Source: an uncultured Roseicyclus sp.
Lineage (GTDB): Bacteria > Pseudomonadota > Alphaproteobacteria > Rhodobacterales > Rhodobacteraceae
Direction of reading: 5' to 3'
Assembly: GCA_947494975.1 (NCBI GenBank)
Contig: CANLXA010000001.1
Coordinates: forward strand, 124,001 to 188,000
DNA: 64,000 nucleotides
The notes below the pieces were generated by a model, which was not told the DNA's origin, ran no database searches, and was given only the letters and a program-made list of their open reading frames with translations. A program made the translations under genes and the position numbers. Of this stretch, positions 51,620 to 60,251 are shown piece after piece; position 1 is the stretch's first letter; each line of letters opens with the position of its first letter.

Positions 51620-52357
51620 TCACAGCATCGCCATACCACCGTTCACATGCATCGTCGTCCCGGTCAGATAACCGGCCTCGGCGCTGGCCAGGAACAACGC
51701 GGCCGCCGCAATTTCGCCCGGCGTGCCCATGCGCCCCGCCGGAATCTGGGTCAGGATCTTGGCCTTCTGATCCTCGGTCAATTTGTCAGTCATGGCGGTC
51801 TCGATAAAGCCCGGCGCCACGCAATTGACGGTGATGCCCCGGCTCGCGACTTCATAGGCTAGCGATTTCGACATGCCTACCATTCCAGCCTTCGACGCCG
51901 CGTAATTGCCCTGCCCCGGATTGCCGGTGGCCCCCACAACGGAGGAGATATTCACGATCCGGCCCCAACGCGCCTTCATCATGCCCCTGAGCACCCCACG
52001 GCACAGCCGCATGGTCGAGGTCAGGTTGACTTCAAGCACGCTGGACCACTCTTCGTCGGACATGCGCATGAACAGGTTATCGCGGGTGATGCCGGCATTG
52101 TTGACCAGGATATCCAGCGACCCCATCGCCGCGATGGCCGATTTGGGCAGGGCCTCCACAGCCTCCGCATCGCCCAGGTTGCACGGCAACACGTGGGCGC
52201 GCTCCCCCAATTCGCCCGCCAACGCCTCCAGCGGCTCCACCCGGGTGCCCGACAGGCCCACGCTTGCGCCCGCCCCGTGCAGCTTGCGCGCGATCTCCGC
52301 CCCGATGCCGCCTGACGCGCCGGTCACCAGCGCGTTTTTCCCTGTTAGATCAAACAT
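51620..52357 (-). CDS. fabG: 3-oxoacyl-[acyl-carrier-protein] reductase
   Basis: A 245-residue short-chain dehydrogenase. NADPH loop [27 protein letters not shown], catalytic Ser in [14 protein letters not shown] and Y-x3-K in NYAASKAGM, and [11 protein letters not shown] after the PG motif, all FabG-typical. Reduces ketoacyl-ACP. Follows the fabD and small membrane protein genes on the same strand. Confidence 0.97.
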   Translation of the reverse strand: MFDLTGKNALVTGASGGIGAEIARKLHGAGASVGLSGTRVEPLEALAGELGERAHVLPCNLGDAEAVEALPKSAIAAMGSLDILVNNAGITRDNLFMRMSDEEWSSVLEVNLTSTMRLCRGVLRGMMKARWGRIVNISSVVGATGNPGQGNYAASKAGMVGMSKSLAYEVASRGITVNCVAPGFIETAMTDKLTEDQKAKILTQIPAGRMGTPGEIAAAALFLASAEAGYLTGTTMHVNGGMAML

Positions 52358-52381
52358 GTTCGCCCCTTCCTCAAAGTCGTC

Positions 52382-52798
52382 TCACGCGTCGCCCGGCAAG
52401 GTTCCGGCCACCGCGTCCCGCTCTCCCAACAGCCACCGGGCCACATCGACGTAGTCGAAGGCCAGCGAAATCGCGATCACAACAAGCGTGACACTCATCA
52501 GCCGCCGCGGCCAGACCGGCATGTCAGGGTGGCGGATCTGCCGCCACAGATAGATCGCAAGCGGGGTCCAGAACACGATATGCGGCAAGCCCAGAAGCTT
52601 CACATATCCCATTTGCCCATACATCCAGTTGATCGAGACACCCGACAGGAGCGAGGCCGCGAGCGTCAGCACGCCCGCCATCCGCGACGCCCGCCAGATC
52701 AGGAAACTCAGCGGCAGGATGAAAGCCCCCACCAGCAGCACGTTGAGCCAGATCTGCACCCAGGTGGGCTGCAACGCCATGGCCTCCGCGAAACTCAT
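52382..52798 (-). CDS. Four-helix inner-membrane protein between fabD and fabG
   Basis: A 138-residue protein with about four hydrophobic helices (15-35, 41-58, 70-86, 101-118), including VQIWLNVLLVGAFILPLSFLIW and GLPHIVFWTPLAIYLW. No family assigned. Its ATG overlaps the fabD stop by four bases and its stop is 24 bases before fabG, so it is part of the fab operon. The codon pattern looks like its neighbours. Function unknown. Confidence 0.8.
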   Translation of the reverse strand: MSFAEAMALQPTWVQIWLNVLLVGAFILPLSFLIWRASRMAGVLTLAASLLSGVSINWMYGQMGYVKLLGLPHIVFWTPLAIYLWRQIRHPDMPVWPRRLMSVTLVVIAISLAFDYVDVARWLLGERDAVAGTLPGDA

Positions 52799-53736
52799 GC
52801 GTTGATCGCAGAAGCAGCCTTCTGCACCTCTTCCGCCGTGCCCACAGACGCGGTCGCGATCGCACGGTCGATCCGTTTGACCATACCCGACAGGGCCTTT
52901 CCGGCCCCGATCTCATAGATCTCCGTCACCCCTTCACTCGCCATCCAGGCCACGGATTCGCGCCAGCGCACCCGGCCCGTGACCTGTTCGACAAGATGCG
53001 TCTGGATCAGGGCCGCCGAGCTTTCGGCGCGCGCAATCACATTGCCCACCAGCGGCACGATGGGCGCTTCGAGGTCCACCCGGTCCAAGGCTTCTGCCAT
53101 CGCGTCGGCGGCGGGCTGCATCAGGGCGCAATGGAACGGGGCGGACACCGGCAGCAGCAATGCGCGCTTGGCACCGCTGGATTTCGCGATCTCGCATGCC
53201 CGCTCCACCGCGGCCTTCGCGCCGGAAATCACCACCTGCGCGGGGTCATTGTCATTGGCCGCTTCGCAGACCTCGCCCTGGGCGGCCTCGGCGGCAACCG
53301 CTTCTACGGCAGCCAGGTCAAGCCCCAGAATGGCGGCCATCGCCCCCTCTCCCGCTGGAACGGCGGCCTGCATCGCCTCGCCGCGCAACCGCAATAGCCG
53401 CGCGGTATCGGCCAGGCTGAGCGACCCCGCCGCGCACAGCGCCGAGTATTCGCCCAGGGAATGGCCGGCGACGTAGGATGCGGCACCAATCTCCACGCCT
53501 TCCGCCTTCAGCGCCGCCATGGCCGCCAGGGACGTTGCCATCAGCGCGGGCTGGGCATTGCGGGTCAGCGTCAGATCCTCGATCTCACCCTCCCAGATCA
53601 GCGCCGAAAGGCGGTCGCCGAGGGCGTCGTCCACCTCGTCGAACACGGCGCGGGCCTCGGGATAGGCCTCGGCCAGATCGCGGCCCATGCCGATGGTCTG
53701 GGCCCCTTGGCCGGGAAAAACGAAGGCTCTGCTCAT
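52795..53736 (-). CDS. fabD: Malonyl-CoA-ACP transacylase
   Basis: A 313-residue acyltransferase. Begins AFVFPGQGAQTIGMG, nucleophile Ser in AGHSLGEYSALCAAG, His in SAPFHCALMQPA, plus the LVGNVIARAE segment, all standard for FabD. Provides malonyl-ACP. First gene of the fabD-membrane protein-fabG set. Confidence 0.97.
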   Translation of the reverse strand: MSRAFVFPGQGAQTIGMGRDLAEAYPEARAVFDEVDDALGDRLSALIWEGEIEDLTLTRNAQPALMATSLAAMAALKAEGVEIGAASYVAGHSLGEYSALCAAGSLSLADTARLLRLRGEAMQAAVPAGEGAMAAILGLDLAAVEAVAAEAAQGEVCEAANDNDPAQVVISGAKAAVERACEIAKSSGAKRALLLPVSAPFHCALMQPAADAMAEALDRVDLEAPIVPLVGNVIARAESSAALIQTHLVEQVTGRVRWRESVAWMASEGVTEIYEIGAGKALSGMVKRIDRAIATASVGTAEEVQKAASAINA

Positions 53737-53823
53737 GGCGCTGCTCCTTGCGATGGTGGCACGGCTCTGACCGTCTCAGCTATCGCAAGCGGGCGGACCG
53801 CGCAACGGCTGCGCCAAAACGAA

Positions 53824-53855
53824 ACCGCGCCGAAAGCAGGGGCTTTCGGCGCGGT
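53824..53855 (-). terminator. Intrinsic terminator of the pilin-like gene
   Basis: ACCGCGCCGAAAGC and GCTTTCGGCGCGGT form a perfect 14-base stem with a four-base loop, followed by TTCGTTTTG on the minus strand. Confidence 0.88.
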
Positions 53856-53908
53856 CAAGCGGTGTAAAAGAGATAGCCGGGGCCGTCAGTGGCCCGTTGT
53901 GGCCGCTC

Positions 53909-54754
53909 TTACCAGGTCTCCATCTCAAGCGTGGTATTACACTGGTCTGCACCATAGGTGCCCACCCAAACATCGACGCGGCCGGTCGCAAGCGCCACGG
54001 GGCTGATGTTGACCCGGGAATACGTTCCCGACCCACCATCATCGTTGTGATACCAGTTGCCCTGGGCATCACGCACCATCAGAACGGTATCGCAACCGCC
54101 ACTGCCGCGGGTCTCGATCTCCACGCGGTTGTAACCATCCAGATCGCTCAGGTTGAACGACATGGTGGGCCGCGCATCGAAATACCCGACGGTGGACGGG
54201 AAGCCGTGGCTGCCGCACGCGCTGAGCTGCGTCGATCCACCAGCGGAGACGGAGTAGCGGTCGGGCGACCACATGCCGATCCCGGTTCCAAAGCCCGCGG
54301 TCCCGTCCAATGCCGGCGTTGGGCAACCATCCGCGCCAACAGGCTGCGGATCGGGATCGGGGTCCGGATCGGGATCGGGGGTCGGATCAGGGTCCGGATC
54401 GGGGTCGGGGGTCGGATCAGGGTCCGGATCGGGATCAGGGGTCGGGTCCGGATCGGGGTCAGGATCAGGGGTCGGATCCGGATCCGGATCGGGGGTCGGA
54501 TCGGGATCGGGGTTGGGGTTCGTGCCGGACCCGCCAGTGGTCGAGCCACCGGTGTTGGTATCGGCATTCGGCTGCAATTGCAGGTTTGCATCCCAGGCGG
54601 TCTCGAACTGACCCACCTGCAATTCGCCTTCGATATTGCCGGAATGGCTGCTCAAGGCGGCAGTGGATGTCTCGGATACGGCAACGCCCAGCCCCACCAA
54701 CGCGCCCAGAACGACGACCCAATCGACGGTGACGGCACCATCTTCGTTTGTCAT
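53909..54754 (-). CDS. Flp-pilin-like N-terminus fused through Pro-Asp repeats to a four-Cys PPC-like domain
   Basis: A 281-residue protein of three parts. Residues 1-30, DEDGAVTVDWVV-like (here NEDGAVTVDWVVVLGALVG), match the short Flp/TadE-type pilin-like proteins of Rhodobacteraceae, with one membrane helix at about 9-27. Residues 80-138 are almost pure Pro-Asp, built on a ten-residue DPDPTPDPDP unit. Residues 144-281 form a domain with Cys144, Cys180, Cys221, Cys272, CDTVLMVRDAQGNWYHNDD and VDVWVGTYG, shared with two later genes. Start set at MTNEDG; an ATG 28 codons upstream would put a charged leader before the helix. I infer a surface-anchored or pilus-tip protein; no function is known. 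Confidence 0.78.
   Translation of the reverse strand: MTNEDGAVTVDWVVVLGALVGLGVAVSETSTAALSSHSGNIEGELQVGQFETAWDANLQLQPNADTNTGGSTTGGSGTNPNPDPDPTPDPDPDPTPDPDPDPDPTPDPDPDPDPTPDPDPDPDPTPDPDPDPDPDPQPVGADGCPTPALDGTAGFGTGIGMWSPDRYSVSAGGSTQLSACGSHGFPSTVGYFDARPTMSFNLSDLDGYNRVEIETRGSGGCDTVLMVRDAQGNWYHNDDGGSGTYSRVNISPVALATGRVDVWVGTYGADQCNTTLEMETW
54341..54517 (-). repeat. Degenerate 30-bp tandem repeat encoding Pro-Asp
   Basis: About five to six imperfect units of 24-30 bases built from GATCCGGACCCC-type words encode the DPDPTPDPDP repeat. The plus strand is strongly G-rich. Such repeats can vary in length by slippage. Confidence 0.75.
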
Positions 54755-54944
54755 AAACCGCTGGTAAACCACCAAGGTACTCCAATTCTGATCGTACGAA
54801 CCAAGGAGGCTCGCGATAACACGTTTGGCCTGCCTCAAATGCTGAGCAGACTATCCCCCACAGGCGAATGTGCCGTTCAGATGTGGCCGAATTGAGGCAA
54901 AAGGCTGAAAACCGCATGTCAACGACGCTGCCCTATCTGGGCAC

Positions 54945-54973
54945 TGGACAGCCCCGGCCCGCGCGCCTATACG
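54945..54973 (+). promoter_or_regulatory. rpsF-rpsR-rplI promoter
   Basis: TGGACA and TATACG are separated by exactly 17 bases, a very good housekeeping promoter, with a leader of about 105 bases before rpsF. Confidence 0.65.
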
Positions 54974-54978
54974 CACGC

Positions 54979-55037
54979 ATCTCTCCGCGCGATACCTTTG
55001 ATCGGCGTGCTCCCTCGTGGCTGGGATGCGGAGAGAT
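54979..55037 (+). promoter_or_regulatory. rpsF leader hairpin, possible S6:S18 control element
   Basis: ATCTCTCCGC and GCGGAGAGAT form a perfect ten-base stem enclosing a 39-base apical region. S6:S18 complexes are known to bind the leader of their own mRNA in several bacterial phyla. I infer a similar role but did not match the published consensus. Confidence 0.45.
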
Positions 55038-55084
55038 CGAGACCCGGCCTTTGAAACGCGCCCGTGACCAGAACTGGAGTTTCC

Positions 55085-55438
55085 ATGCCTCTCTACGAGC
55101 ATGTGATGATTGCGCGTCAGGACCTGTCCAACACGCAAGCCGAAAGCCTGAACGAGCATTTCGGCACCGTCCTCGCCGACAATGGCGGCAAAGTGGTCGA
55201 CACCGAGTATTGGGGTGTGAAGACCATGGCCTACAAGATCAACAAGAACCGCAAGGGTCACTATTCCTACCTGCGCACCGACGCCCCGTCGGAAGCGATC
55301 CAGGAAATGGAACGCCTGATGCGCCTGCATGACGATGTGATGCGCGTTCTGACCGTGAAGGTCGACGCCCATGATGAGGGCCCCTCGGTCCAGATGCAGA
55401 AGCGTGACGAACGCGACACCCGCCGCGAACGCCGCTGA
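55085..55438 (+). CDS. rpsF: 30S ribosomal protein S6
   Basis: A 117-residue protein starting PLYEHVMIARQDLSNTQ with the typical WGVKTMAYKINKNRKGHYSYL strand and a basic tail (RDERDTRRERR). It pairs with S18 on the platform of the small subunit. The start is the second of two possible ATGs, matching the conserved N-terminus. First gene of rpsF-rpsR-rplI. Confidence 0.98.
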   Translation: MPLYEHVMIARQDLSNTQAESLNEHFGTVLADNGGKVVDTEYWGVKTMAYKINKNRKGHYSYLRTDAPSEAIQEMERLMRLHDDVMRVLTVKVDAHDEGPSVQMQKRDERDTRRERR

Positions 55439-55459
55439 TTGATTCGAAAGGACTGACCC

Positions 55460-55687
55460 ATGGCAGCCAAACCCTTCTTCCGCCGCCGCAAGACCGACCC
55501 GTTCGAGGGCGAGAACGCGCCGAAGATCGACTATAAAGATACGCGCCTTTTGCAGCGCTACATCTCCGAACGGGGCAAGATCGTCCCCTCCCGCATCACC
55601 GCAGTCGGTGCCAAGAACCAGCGTCGCCTTGCAAAGGCGATCAAACGCGCCCGGTTCCTCGCCCTGCTGCCCTACGCCGTCAAGTAA
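55460..55687 (+). CDS. rpsR: 30S ribosomal protein S18
   Basis: A 75-residue basic protein: [14 protein letters not shown], then [19 protein letters not shown] and [20 protein letters not shown], invariant in S18. Lies 21 bases after rpsF. Confidence 0.98.
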   Translation: MAAKPFFRRRKTDPFEGENAPKIDYKDTRLLQRYISERGKIVPSRITAVGAKNQRRLAKAIKRARFLALLPYAVK

Positions 55688-55699
55688 GGAGACGACACA

Positions 55700-56341
55700 A
55701 TGGACGTTATCCTGCTGGAACGTGTGGCCAAGCTGGGTCAGATGGGCGAAGTGGTCTCCGTCAAGGAAGGCTACGCGCGCAACTTCCTCTTGCCGCAAAA
55801 AAAGGCGCTCCGCGCCAACGAGGCGAACCTCGCCACCTTCGAAAACCAGAAAGCACAGCTGGAAGCGCGCAATCTGGAGACGAAGTCCGAAGCTGAAAGC
55901 CTGGGTGAAAAGCTGGCCGGCCAGCAGTTCATCATCATCCGCTCCGCCTCCGACTCCGGCTCGCTCTATGGTTCCGTCACCACCCGTGACGCGGCCGAAG
56001 TTGCCACGGCCGAAGGCTTCTCGGTTGATCGCAAGCAGGTTGCGCTGATTGCACCGATCAAGGATCTGGGCCTGCATACGGTCGCCGTGAAGCTGCACCC
56101 CGAGGTTGAGGTCGAGATCGAGCTGAACGTCGCCCGCTCACCCGAAGAGGCCGAGCTTCAGGCGTCGGGCAAGTCGATCCAGGATCTCGCGGCCGAGGAA
56201 GAGGCCCAGGCCGAATTCGAGATTGCCGAACTCTTCGACGATATCGGGGCCGCGCAGCTCGATGAGCTGGAAGACGAAGTGGCCCCTGCCGGTGACGACA
56301 CCGCCGCGGAGGCAGAGGCCAAAGACGGCGAGGACGAGTAA
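55700..56341 (+). CDS. rplI: 50S ribosomal protein L9
   Basis: A 213-residue L9. The N-domain [28 protein letters not shown], the connecting helix and the C-domain ([23 protein letters not shown]) are normal. It carries about 60 extra acidic residues at the C-terminus ([20 protein letters not shown] and beyond), seen also in other alphaproteobacteria. Confidence 0.98.
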   Translation: MDVILLERVAKLGQMGEVVSVKEGYARNFLLPQKKALRANEANLATFENQKAQLEARNLETKSEAESLGEKLAGQQFIIIRSASDSGSLYGSVTTRDAAEVATAEGFSVDRKQVALIAPIKDLGLHTVAVKLHPEVEVEIELNVARSPEEAELQASGKSIQDLAAEEEAQAEFEIAELFDDIGAAQLDELEDEVAPAGDDTAAEAEAKDGEDE

Positions 56342-56373
56342 TCCCGCCTGCCCTGGGCAGACCGCAAATTCAC

Positions 56374-56406
56374 AAAGCGCCGGTTCCCTGAGCCGGCGCT
56401 TTTTTC
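56374..56406 (+). terminator. Intrinsic terminator of the rpsF operon
   Basis: AAAGCGCCGG and CCGGCGCTTT form a ten-base stem with a nine-base loop, followed by further T residues. Confidence 0.92.
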
Positions 56407-56577
56407 GTGGCACATCCCACCGAACGCCATTGGCGCAAGGCACGGGCCGGGGCTGGCCACATTTCAGTCACAGAATGACTTCGAGTTGGCCACCAAACCT
56501 CTTTCCAATTGCCTGAATTCCAGACAAATGCTGCGGAATTGCCGGGGGCAATGTATTGTCTGTTCGGGAGTTTTTTC

Positions 56578-57165
56578 ATGAATCGAGTTTTGGCCGCCGT
56601 ATTTGCGCTGACGTATCTTTCGGGCGCAAGCCACGCGACAACCTACGACATCGTCCGTTCGTTTGACGGCGCGACAGTGGTGGGCACGATCGAAACCGAT
56701 GGAACGATCGGCGCCATCAACCGCAGCAATGTTGTCTCGTGGAAGCTTCGGCTCACCTCCCCCACACCGCTGGCGGGCGTGGCTGGCACAACCGATGATG
56801 TGTCGTCGGATAGCGCGCTGAACGTGTTCCTGCGCGGCATCTATGCCAGCCAAGACACTCTGACCATGGCGGGGGCACGGGGCAGCATCGTTCTGCAGGG
56901 CGGATCGGGCAACGGGTGGTGCATGTCCTTCGTCGATGGCTGCGTCGGAAATGGCGCATCTTCGACCGAATACCTGTTCTTCGATGATGATACAGCCGGC
57001 CCGGCTGCAAGTCAGTCCATCGGGCAATCGGTTGTTTTCGCCACCCGCGCCATCGAGGTTATCACCCCGGTTCCGCTCCCCGCGACCCTCCCGCTGCTGC
57101 TGGTGGGTCTGGGCGGCGCTGGCCTGCTGGTGCGGCGGCGCAGCCGCAAGACGGCCCGCGCCTGA
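56578..57165 (+). CDS. Exported VPLPA-CTERM protein
   Basis: A 195-residue protein with a signal peptide (1-20, ending SHA), a strand-rich body with two nearby cysteines (NGWCMSFVDGCVG), and a C-terminal sorting signal: VPLPATLPLLLVGLGGAGLL then RRRSRK. This is the VPLPA variant of the PEP-CTERM tripartite signal, recognised by an exosortase. No exosortase gene is in the window. The ATG has GGGAG upstream. The body is not recognised; many such proteins are extracellular matrix components. Confidence 0.9.
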   Translation: MNRVLAAVFALTYLSGASHATTYDIVRSFDGATVVGTIETDGTIGAINRSNVVSWKLRLTSPTPLAGVAGTTDDVSSDSALNVFLRGIYASQDTLTMAGARGSIVLQGGSGNGWCMSFVDGCVGNGASSTEYLFFDDDTAGPAASQSIGQSVVFATRAIEVITPVPLPATLPLLLVGLGGAGLLVRRRSRKTARA

Positions 57166-57189
57166 CCGCCGCGACAGATCCGATAGAAG

Positions 57190-57213
57190 GCCGCGCCGAC
57201 CAGGCGCGGCGTT
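57190..57213 (+). terminator. Probable terminator of the VPLPA-CTERM gene
   Basis: GCCGCGCC and GGCGCGGC form an eight-base stem with a five-base loop, followed by a weak GTTTG tail. Confidence 0.6.
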
Positions 57214-57314
57214 TGCCTTGAGCGGCGCGGGGCGGGGCGGGCTCGGCAGGATCACGCAAACGACAATCCCCTTCGCGGATCGGCACCCTATATAGACCGC
57301 AACAGTTCCGTTCC

Positions 57315-58517
57315 ATGAGGTCCTTGATGCTCCGCGCCCTGCCCCTTCTGTTGCTTGCTACGCCCGTCCTGGCCCAGGCCCCCGTCGATGACGGCACGCC
57401 CAACCTGCCCGACACCATGCCCGCCTTCGCGGAGCAGACCGATGCGCCCGAGATCTTCTCCGGGATCACCTTCGACGAAGAGGTTATCAGCGGCGCGCTG
57501 GCCCATCCCTGGGGTCTTGCGATCCTGCCGGATGAGGCTGGCTATGTCGTGACCGAACGTGGCGGCAGCCTGCGCCACATCACCCGCGACGGCACGATGG
57601 GCCCGGAGATCTCCGGCGTCCCATCCGTGCGCGCGATGCGGCAAGGCGGGCTGTTGGACGTCACCCTTGCCCCCGATTTCGAGCAGAGCCGGGTCCTCTA
57701 CCTCACCTATTCCGCGCGGGACGGGCTTGTGGGCTCGGCCACCGCGCTCGCCCGCGCCACGCTGTCGGAGGATCACACCGCGCTGGAGGCGGTGACCGAG
57801 CTTTGGCGGCAAACCCCGGCCTCGGCCATTCCCGCCCATTTCGGCAGCCGCGTCATCGTGCAGCCCGATGGCGGACTGATCGTCACCACCGGGGATCGCC
57901 TCACCCCCGAAAACCGCGAATTGGCGCAAGATCCGGTGAATGCCGCCTATGGCGTCGTCGTCGGATTTGCCCCCGACGGCTCGCTGACGGCCAATGACGC
58001 CCTGCGCGACGTGCTTCCGGGCATCGTTAGCTATGGCCACCGCAATATCCAGGGCGCGGCGATTCAGCCCGGCACCGATGCGCTCTGGACGCTCGAACAC
58101 GGCCCCGCGGGTGGCGATGAGCTGAATATCGTCGAAGAAGGCGGCAATTACGGCTGGCCGCTGGTCAGCTACGGGGTGAATTACAACGGGTCCGATGTGG
58201 GCACCGGCGAACAGGCCCATGCACCCGATTTTATCGAGCCGCGCTATTACTGGGACCCGTCCATCGCGCCCTCCGATATGGTGTTTTACCAAGGCGAGAT
58301 GTTCGCCGATTGGCAGGGGGACATCCTGTTGGGCGCGCTGGCTGGCCAGTCGCTGGTGCGGCTCGATGTGGAGGATGATACTATCCTCGGTGAAGAGCGC
58401 CTGCGCGTGGGCGAGGGCCGCGTGCGGGACGTCGAGATCGACGAAAACGGCGCCCTCCTGATCCTGATCGATGCCGATCCCGGCGCGCTGATCCGCCTGA
58501 CCCCCGCCGCGGAGTGA
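57315..58517 (+). CDS. Exported PQQ-dependent aldose sugar dehydrogenase-like protein
   Basis: A 400-residue six-bladed propeller of the GSDH family (soluble glucose/aldose dehydrogenase, YliI-like). Signal peptide 1-21 (LPLLLLATPVLAQ). Family motifs include LAHPWGLAILPD, GGLLDVTLAPDF, IVTTGDRL, SYGHRNIQGAAIQP, EHGPAGGDELNIVEEGGNYGWPLVSYG and VFYQGEMFADWQGD. It would oxidise sugars in the periplasm with PQQ. An alternative ATG lies four codons downstream. Monocistronic, 64 bases from the next gene. Confidence 0.92.
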   Translation: MRSLMLRALPLLLLATPVLAQAPVDDGTPNLPDTMPAFAEQTDAPEIFSGITFDEEVISGALAHPWGLAILPDEAGYVVTERGGSLRHITRDGTMGPEISGVPSVRAMRQGGLLDVTLAPDFEQSRVLYLTYSARDGLVGSATALARATLSEDHTALEAVTELWRQTPASAIPAHFGSRVIVQPDGGLIVTTGDRLTPENRELAQDPVNAAYGVVVGFAPDGSLTANDALRDVLPGIVSYGHRNIQGAAIQPGTDALWTLEHGPAGGDELNIVEEGGNYGWPLVSYGVNYNGSDVGTGEQAHAPDFIEPRYYWDPSIAPSDMVFYQGEMFADWQGDILLGALAGQSLVRLDVEDDTILGEERLRVGEGRVRDVEIDENGALLILIDADPGALIRLTPAAE

Positions 58518-58580
58518 TCTGGCCGCTGCACCCGGCAGGCGGTAGGTTTGCGGCGAAGGCAACGGGAAGGGCACGCCAAA

Positions 58581-59504
58581 ATGGGCATGTTGATCGACGG
58601 GCAATGGGAAGCCGACACCGACCGCTTCATGCAGGACGGCACGTTCCAACGCGAGCCAAGCGCGCTTTCCAGTGATCTGTCCGATACCGCCCTGAACCGC
58701 CTTCGCGACACGCCCGAGGCGTTCATCCTTGTCGCCTCGGCCAGTTGCCCGTGGTCTCACGGCGCGGTGCTGGCCTCGATCTTCAAGGGCTTTTCCGGCC
58801 GCCTGCCCATCCAATGGGCCGGTGGCCCGCGGGTGGAGGGCTATGGGCTCCTCCCCCACGGCCCCCTGGCGGAATCCGGCACGCGCCATATCCATACGCT
58901 CTATTCCGCAACCGACCCGGCCTATACCGGGCGCGCCACGGTGCCCGTGCTTTGGGATTTGGATGCGGAGTGCATCCTGTCGAATTCCTCCGCCGATCTG
59001 ATCGACGCTTTTGACCGTGCAGGCACCGGACCTTCCCTCTGCCCCGACGACAGGCGCCCGGAGATCGAGGCCCTGACCCGGCGCATATTCGATGGCCTGT
59101 CCAACGCCGTCTACCGCGCCGGGCTGGCGGAGCGGCAGGACGCCTATGACGACGCGGTCGATACCGTCTTTGACACACTGGATATGCTGGAGGCGCGGCT
59201 GGCCGACACCCGCTACCTCTTCGGCGGCTGGATCAGCAGCGCCGATCTGCGCCTGTTCGCAACGCTTGTCCGCTTCGATACGGTCTATGCCACCCATTTC
59301 CGCTGCACCCGCAGGCGCATCGTCGATTACCCCGCCCTATGGCACTTCACGCGGCGGATCTACCAGCAGCCCGGCATTCGGGACAGCGTGGACTTCGATG
59401 AGATCCGGTTCGGCTATTACGTCAATGACGGCAGCCACAATCCCCATGGCATCATCGGCCAGCAGCCGCTGATCGACTGGGATGACGCAACCGGGCTGGA
59501 CTGA
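58581..59504 (+). CDS. Xi-class glutathione transferase (glutathionyl-hydroquinone reductase-like)
   Basis: A 307-residue enzyme of the YqjG/ECM4 type. The active-site motif is CPWSH (Cys56), where the usual form is CPWAH; LWDLDAECILSNSSADLI and LRLFATLVRFDTVYATHFRC are further family landmarks. It reduces glutathionyl-hydroquinones during aromatic breakdown. The start gives MGMLIDGQW, close to the family norm. Confidence 0.92.
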   Translation: MGMLIDGQWEADTDRFMQDGTFQREPSALSSDLSDTALNRLRDTPEAFILVASASCPWSHGAVLASIFKGFSGRLPIQWAGGPRVEGYGLLPHGPLAESGTRHIHTLYSATDPAYTGRATVPVLWDLDAECILSNSSADLIDAFDRAGTGPSLCPDDRRPEIEALTRRIFDGLSNAVYRAGLAERQDAYDDAVDTVFDTLDMLEARLADTRYLFGGWISSADLRLFATLVRFDTVYATHFRCTRRRIVDYPALWHFTRRIYQQPGIRDSVDFDEIRFGYYVNDGSHNPHGIIGQQPLIDWDDATGLD

Positions 59505-59515
59505 CACACGGGCGG

Positions 59516-60145
59516 TCAATTCGCCGTCCGGCTCGCCCGCAATGCCAGCACACCCGCCGCGCCCAGGCACAGCGCACCGATGCGGTTGATCAGGCGCATC
59601 ACAAACGGCCCCTGAAGGCGATCCCGCAAGGCACTGGCCAGTACCAGCCACCCGATGCCGTTGATCCCGGCCACGGCCAGGAAGGTGGCGGTCAGGATCG
59701 CAAATTGGGCGAAGGCCGGTGCGCCGGGATCGACGAATTGTGGAACAAACGCCATGTAGAAGACCGGGCCCTTGGGGTTCAGCGCGCTGATCAGGGTGGA
59801 TTGCCGGAACAGGCGGCAAAGGGATCGATCCGGCGCATTGTCCTGGGTTCGGATGCCCTCCACCGGCGCGGTCCAGAGCCGATAGGCGAGCCACAACAGA
59901 TAGAGCGCGCCAACAATCTTCATCGCCGTGAACAGCCCCACCGAGGCCGCCAGGATCGCACCGGCCCCTGCGAGCGAGGCGCTCATGGCGATAAATGCGC
60001 CCAGAACCTGCCCCGGAACCGTCGCCAGCCCGGAGCGCATTCCGTTGCGAATGCCATAGGTGACGGTCAGCACGATGTTCGGGCCTGGGATCACCACGAC
60101 GACGGCGCTTGCCAGGGCGAATGCCAGCCAGGTTTCAAATGTCAT
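59516..60145 (-). CDS. LysE/RhtB-family amino-acid exporter
   Basis: A 209-residue inner-membrane protein with about six helices. The N-terminal WLAFALASAVVVVIPGPNIVL with the conserved PGPN motif, and FRQSTLISALNPKGPVFYMAF (NPKGP), define the family. Substrate unknown; homologues export homoserine, threonine or other amino acids. Convergent with the GST gene. Confidence 0.92.
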   Translation of the reverse strand: MTFETWLAFALASAVVVVIPGPNIVLTVTYGIRNGMRSGLATVPGQVLGAFIAMSASLAGAGAILAASVGLFTAMKIVGALYLLWLAYRLWTAPVEGIRTQDNAPDRSLCRLFRQSTLISALNPKGPVFYMAFVPQFVDPGAPAFAQFAILTATFLAVAGINGIGWLVLASALRDRLQGPFVMRLINRIGALCLGAAGVLALRASRTAN

Positions 60146-60197
60146 TTCCGTCCCTCCCGCCCCGTTTGCGCCACCCAATCACAGCGCCGCCCCAAAC

Positions 60198-60228
60198 GCA
60201 AAGCGGCCCGCCGATTGGCGGGCCGCTT
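60198..60228 (-). terminator. Intrinsic terminator of the single-domain exported protein gene
   Basis: AAGCGGCCCGCC and GGCGGGCCGCTT form a perfect 12-base stem with a four-base loop, followed on the minus strand by TTGCGTTTG. Confidence 0.82.
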
Positions 60229-60251
60229 GTGACACTGACAATCCGGTCAGA

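Larger units (their letters stand above)
54755..55084. promoter_or_regulatory. Gene-free divergent control region, pilin-like gene / rpsF operon
   Basis: This 330-base stretch contains the rpsF promoter (54945-54973) and a leader hairpin (54979-55037) on the plus strand. The part next to the pilin-like gene (54755-54900) holds no convincing promoter or operator that I can name. Longer plus-strand frames through it lack a ribosome-binding site and overlap rpsF, so I do not call them genes. Confidence 0.5.

Noticed and set aside
54341-54517. CRISPR-like repeat array
   Set aside because: Repeats are contiguous, imperfect, in-frame and encode a Pro-Asp stalk; there are no spacers and no cas genes.
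54868-55332. A 154-codon plus-strand frame running into rpsF
   Set aside because: It overlaps rpsF in another frame, has no ribosome-binding site and covers a good promoter and leader hairpin instead.
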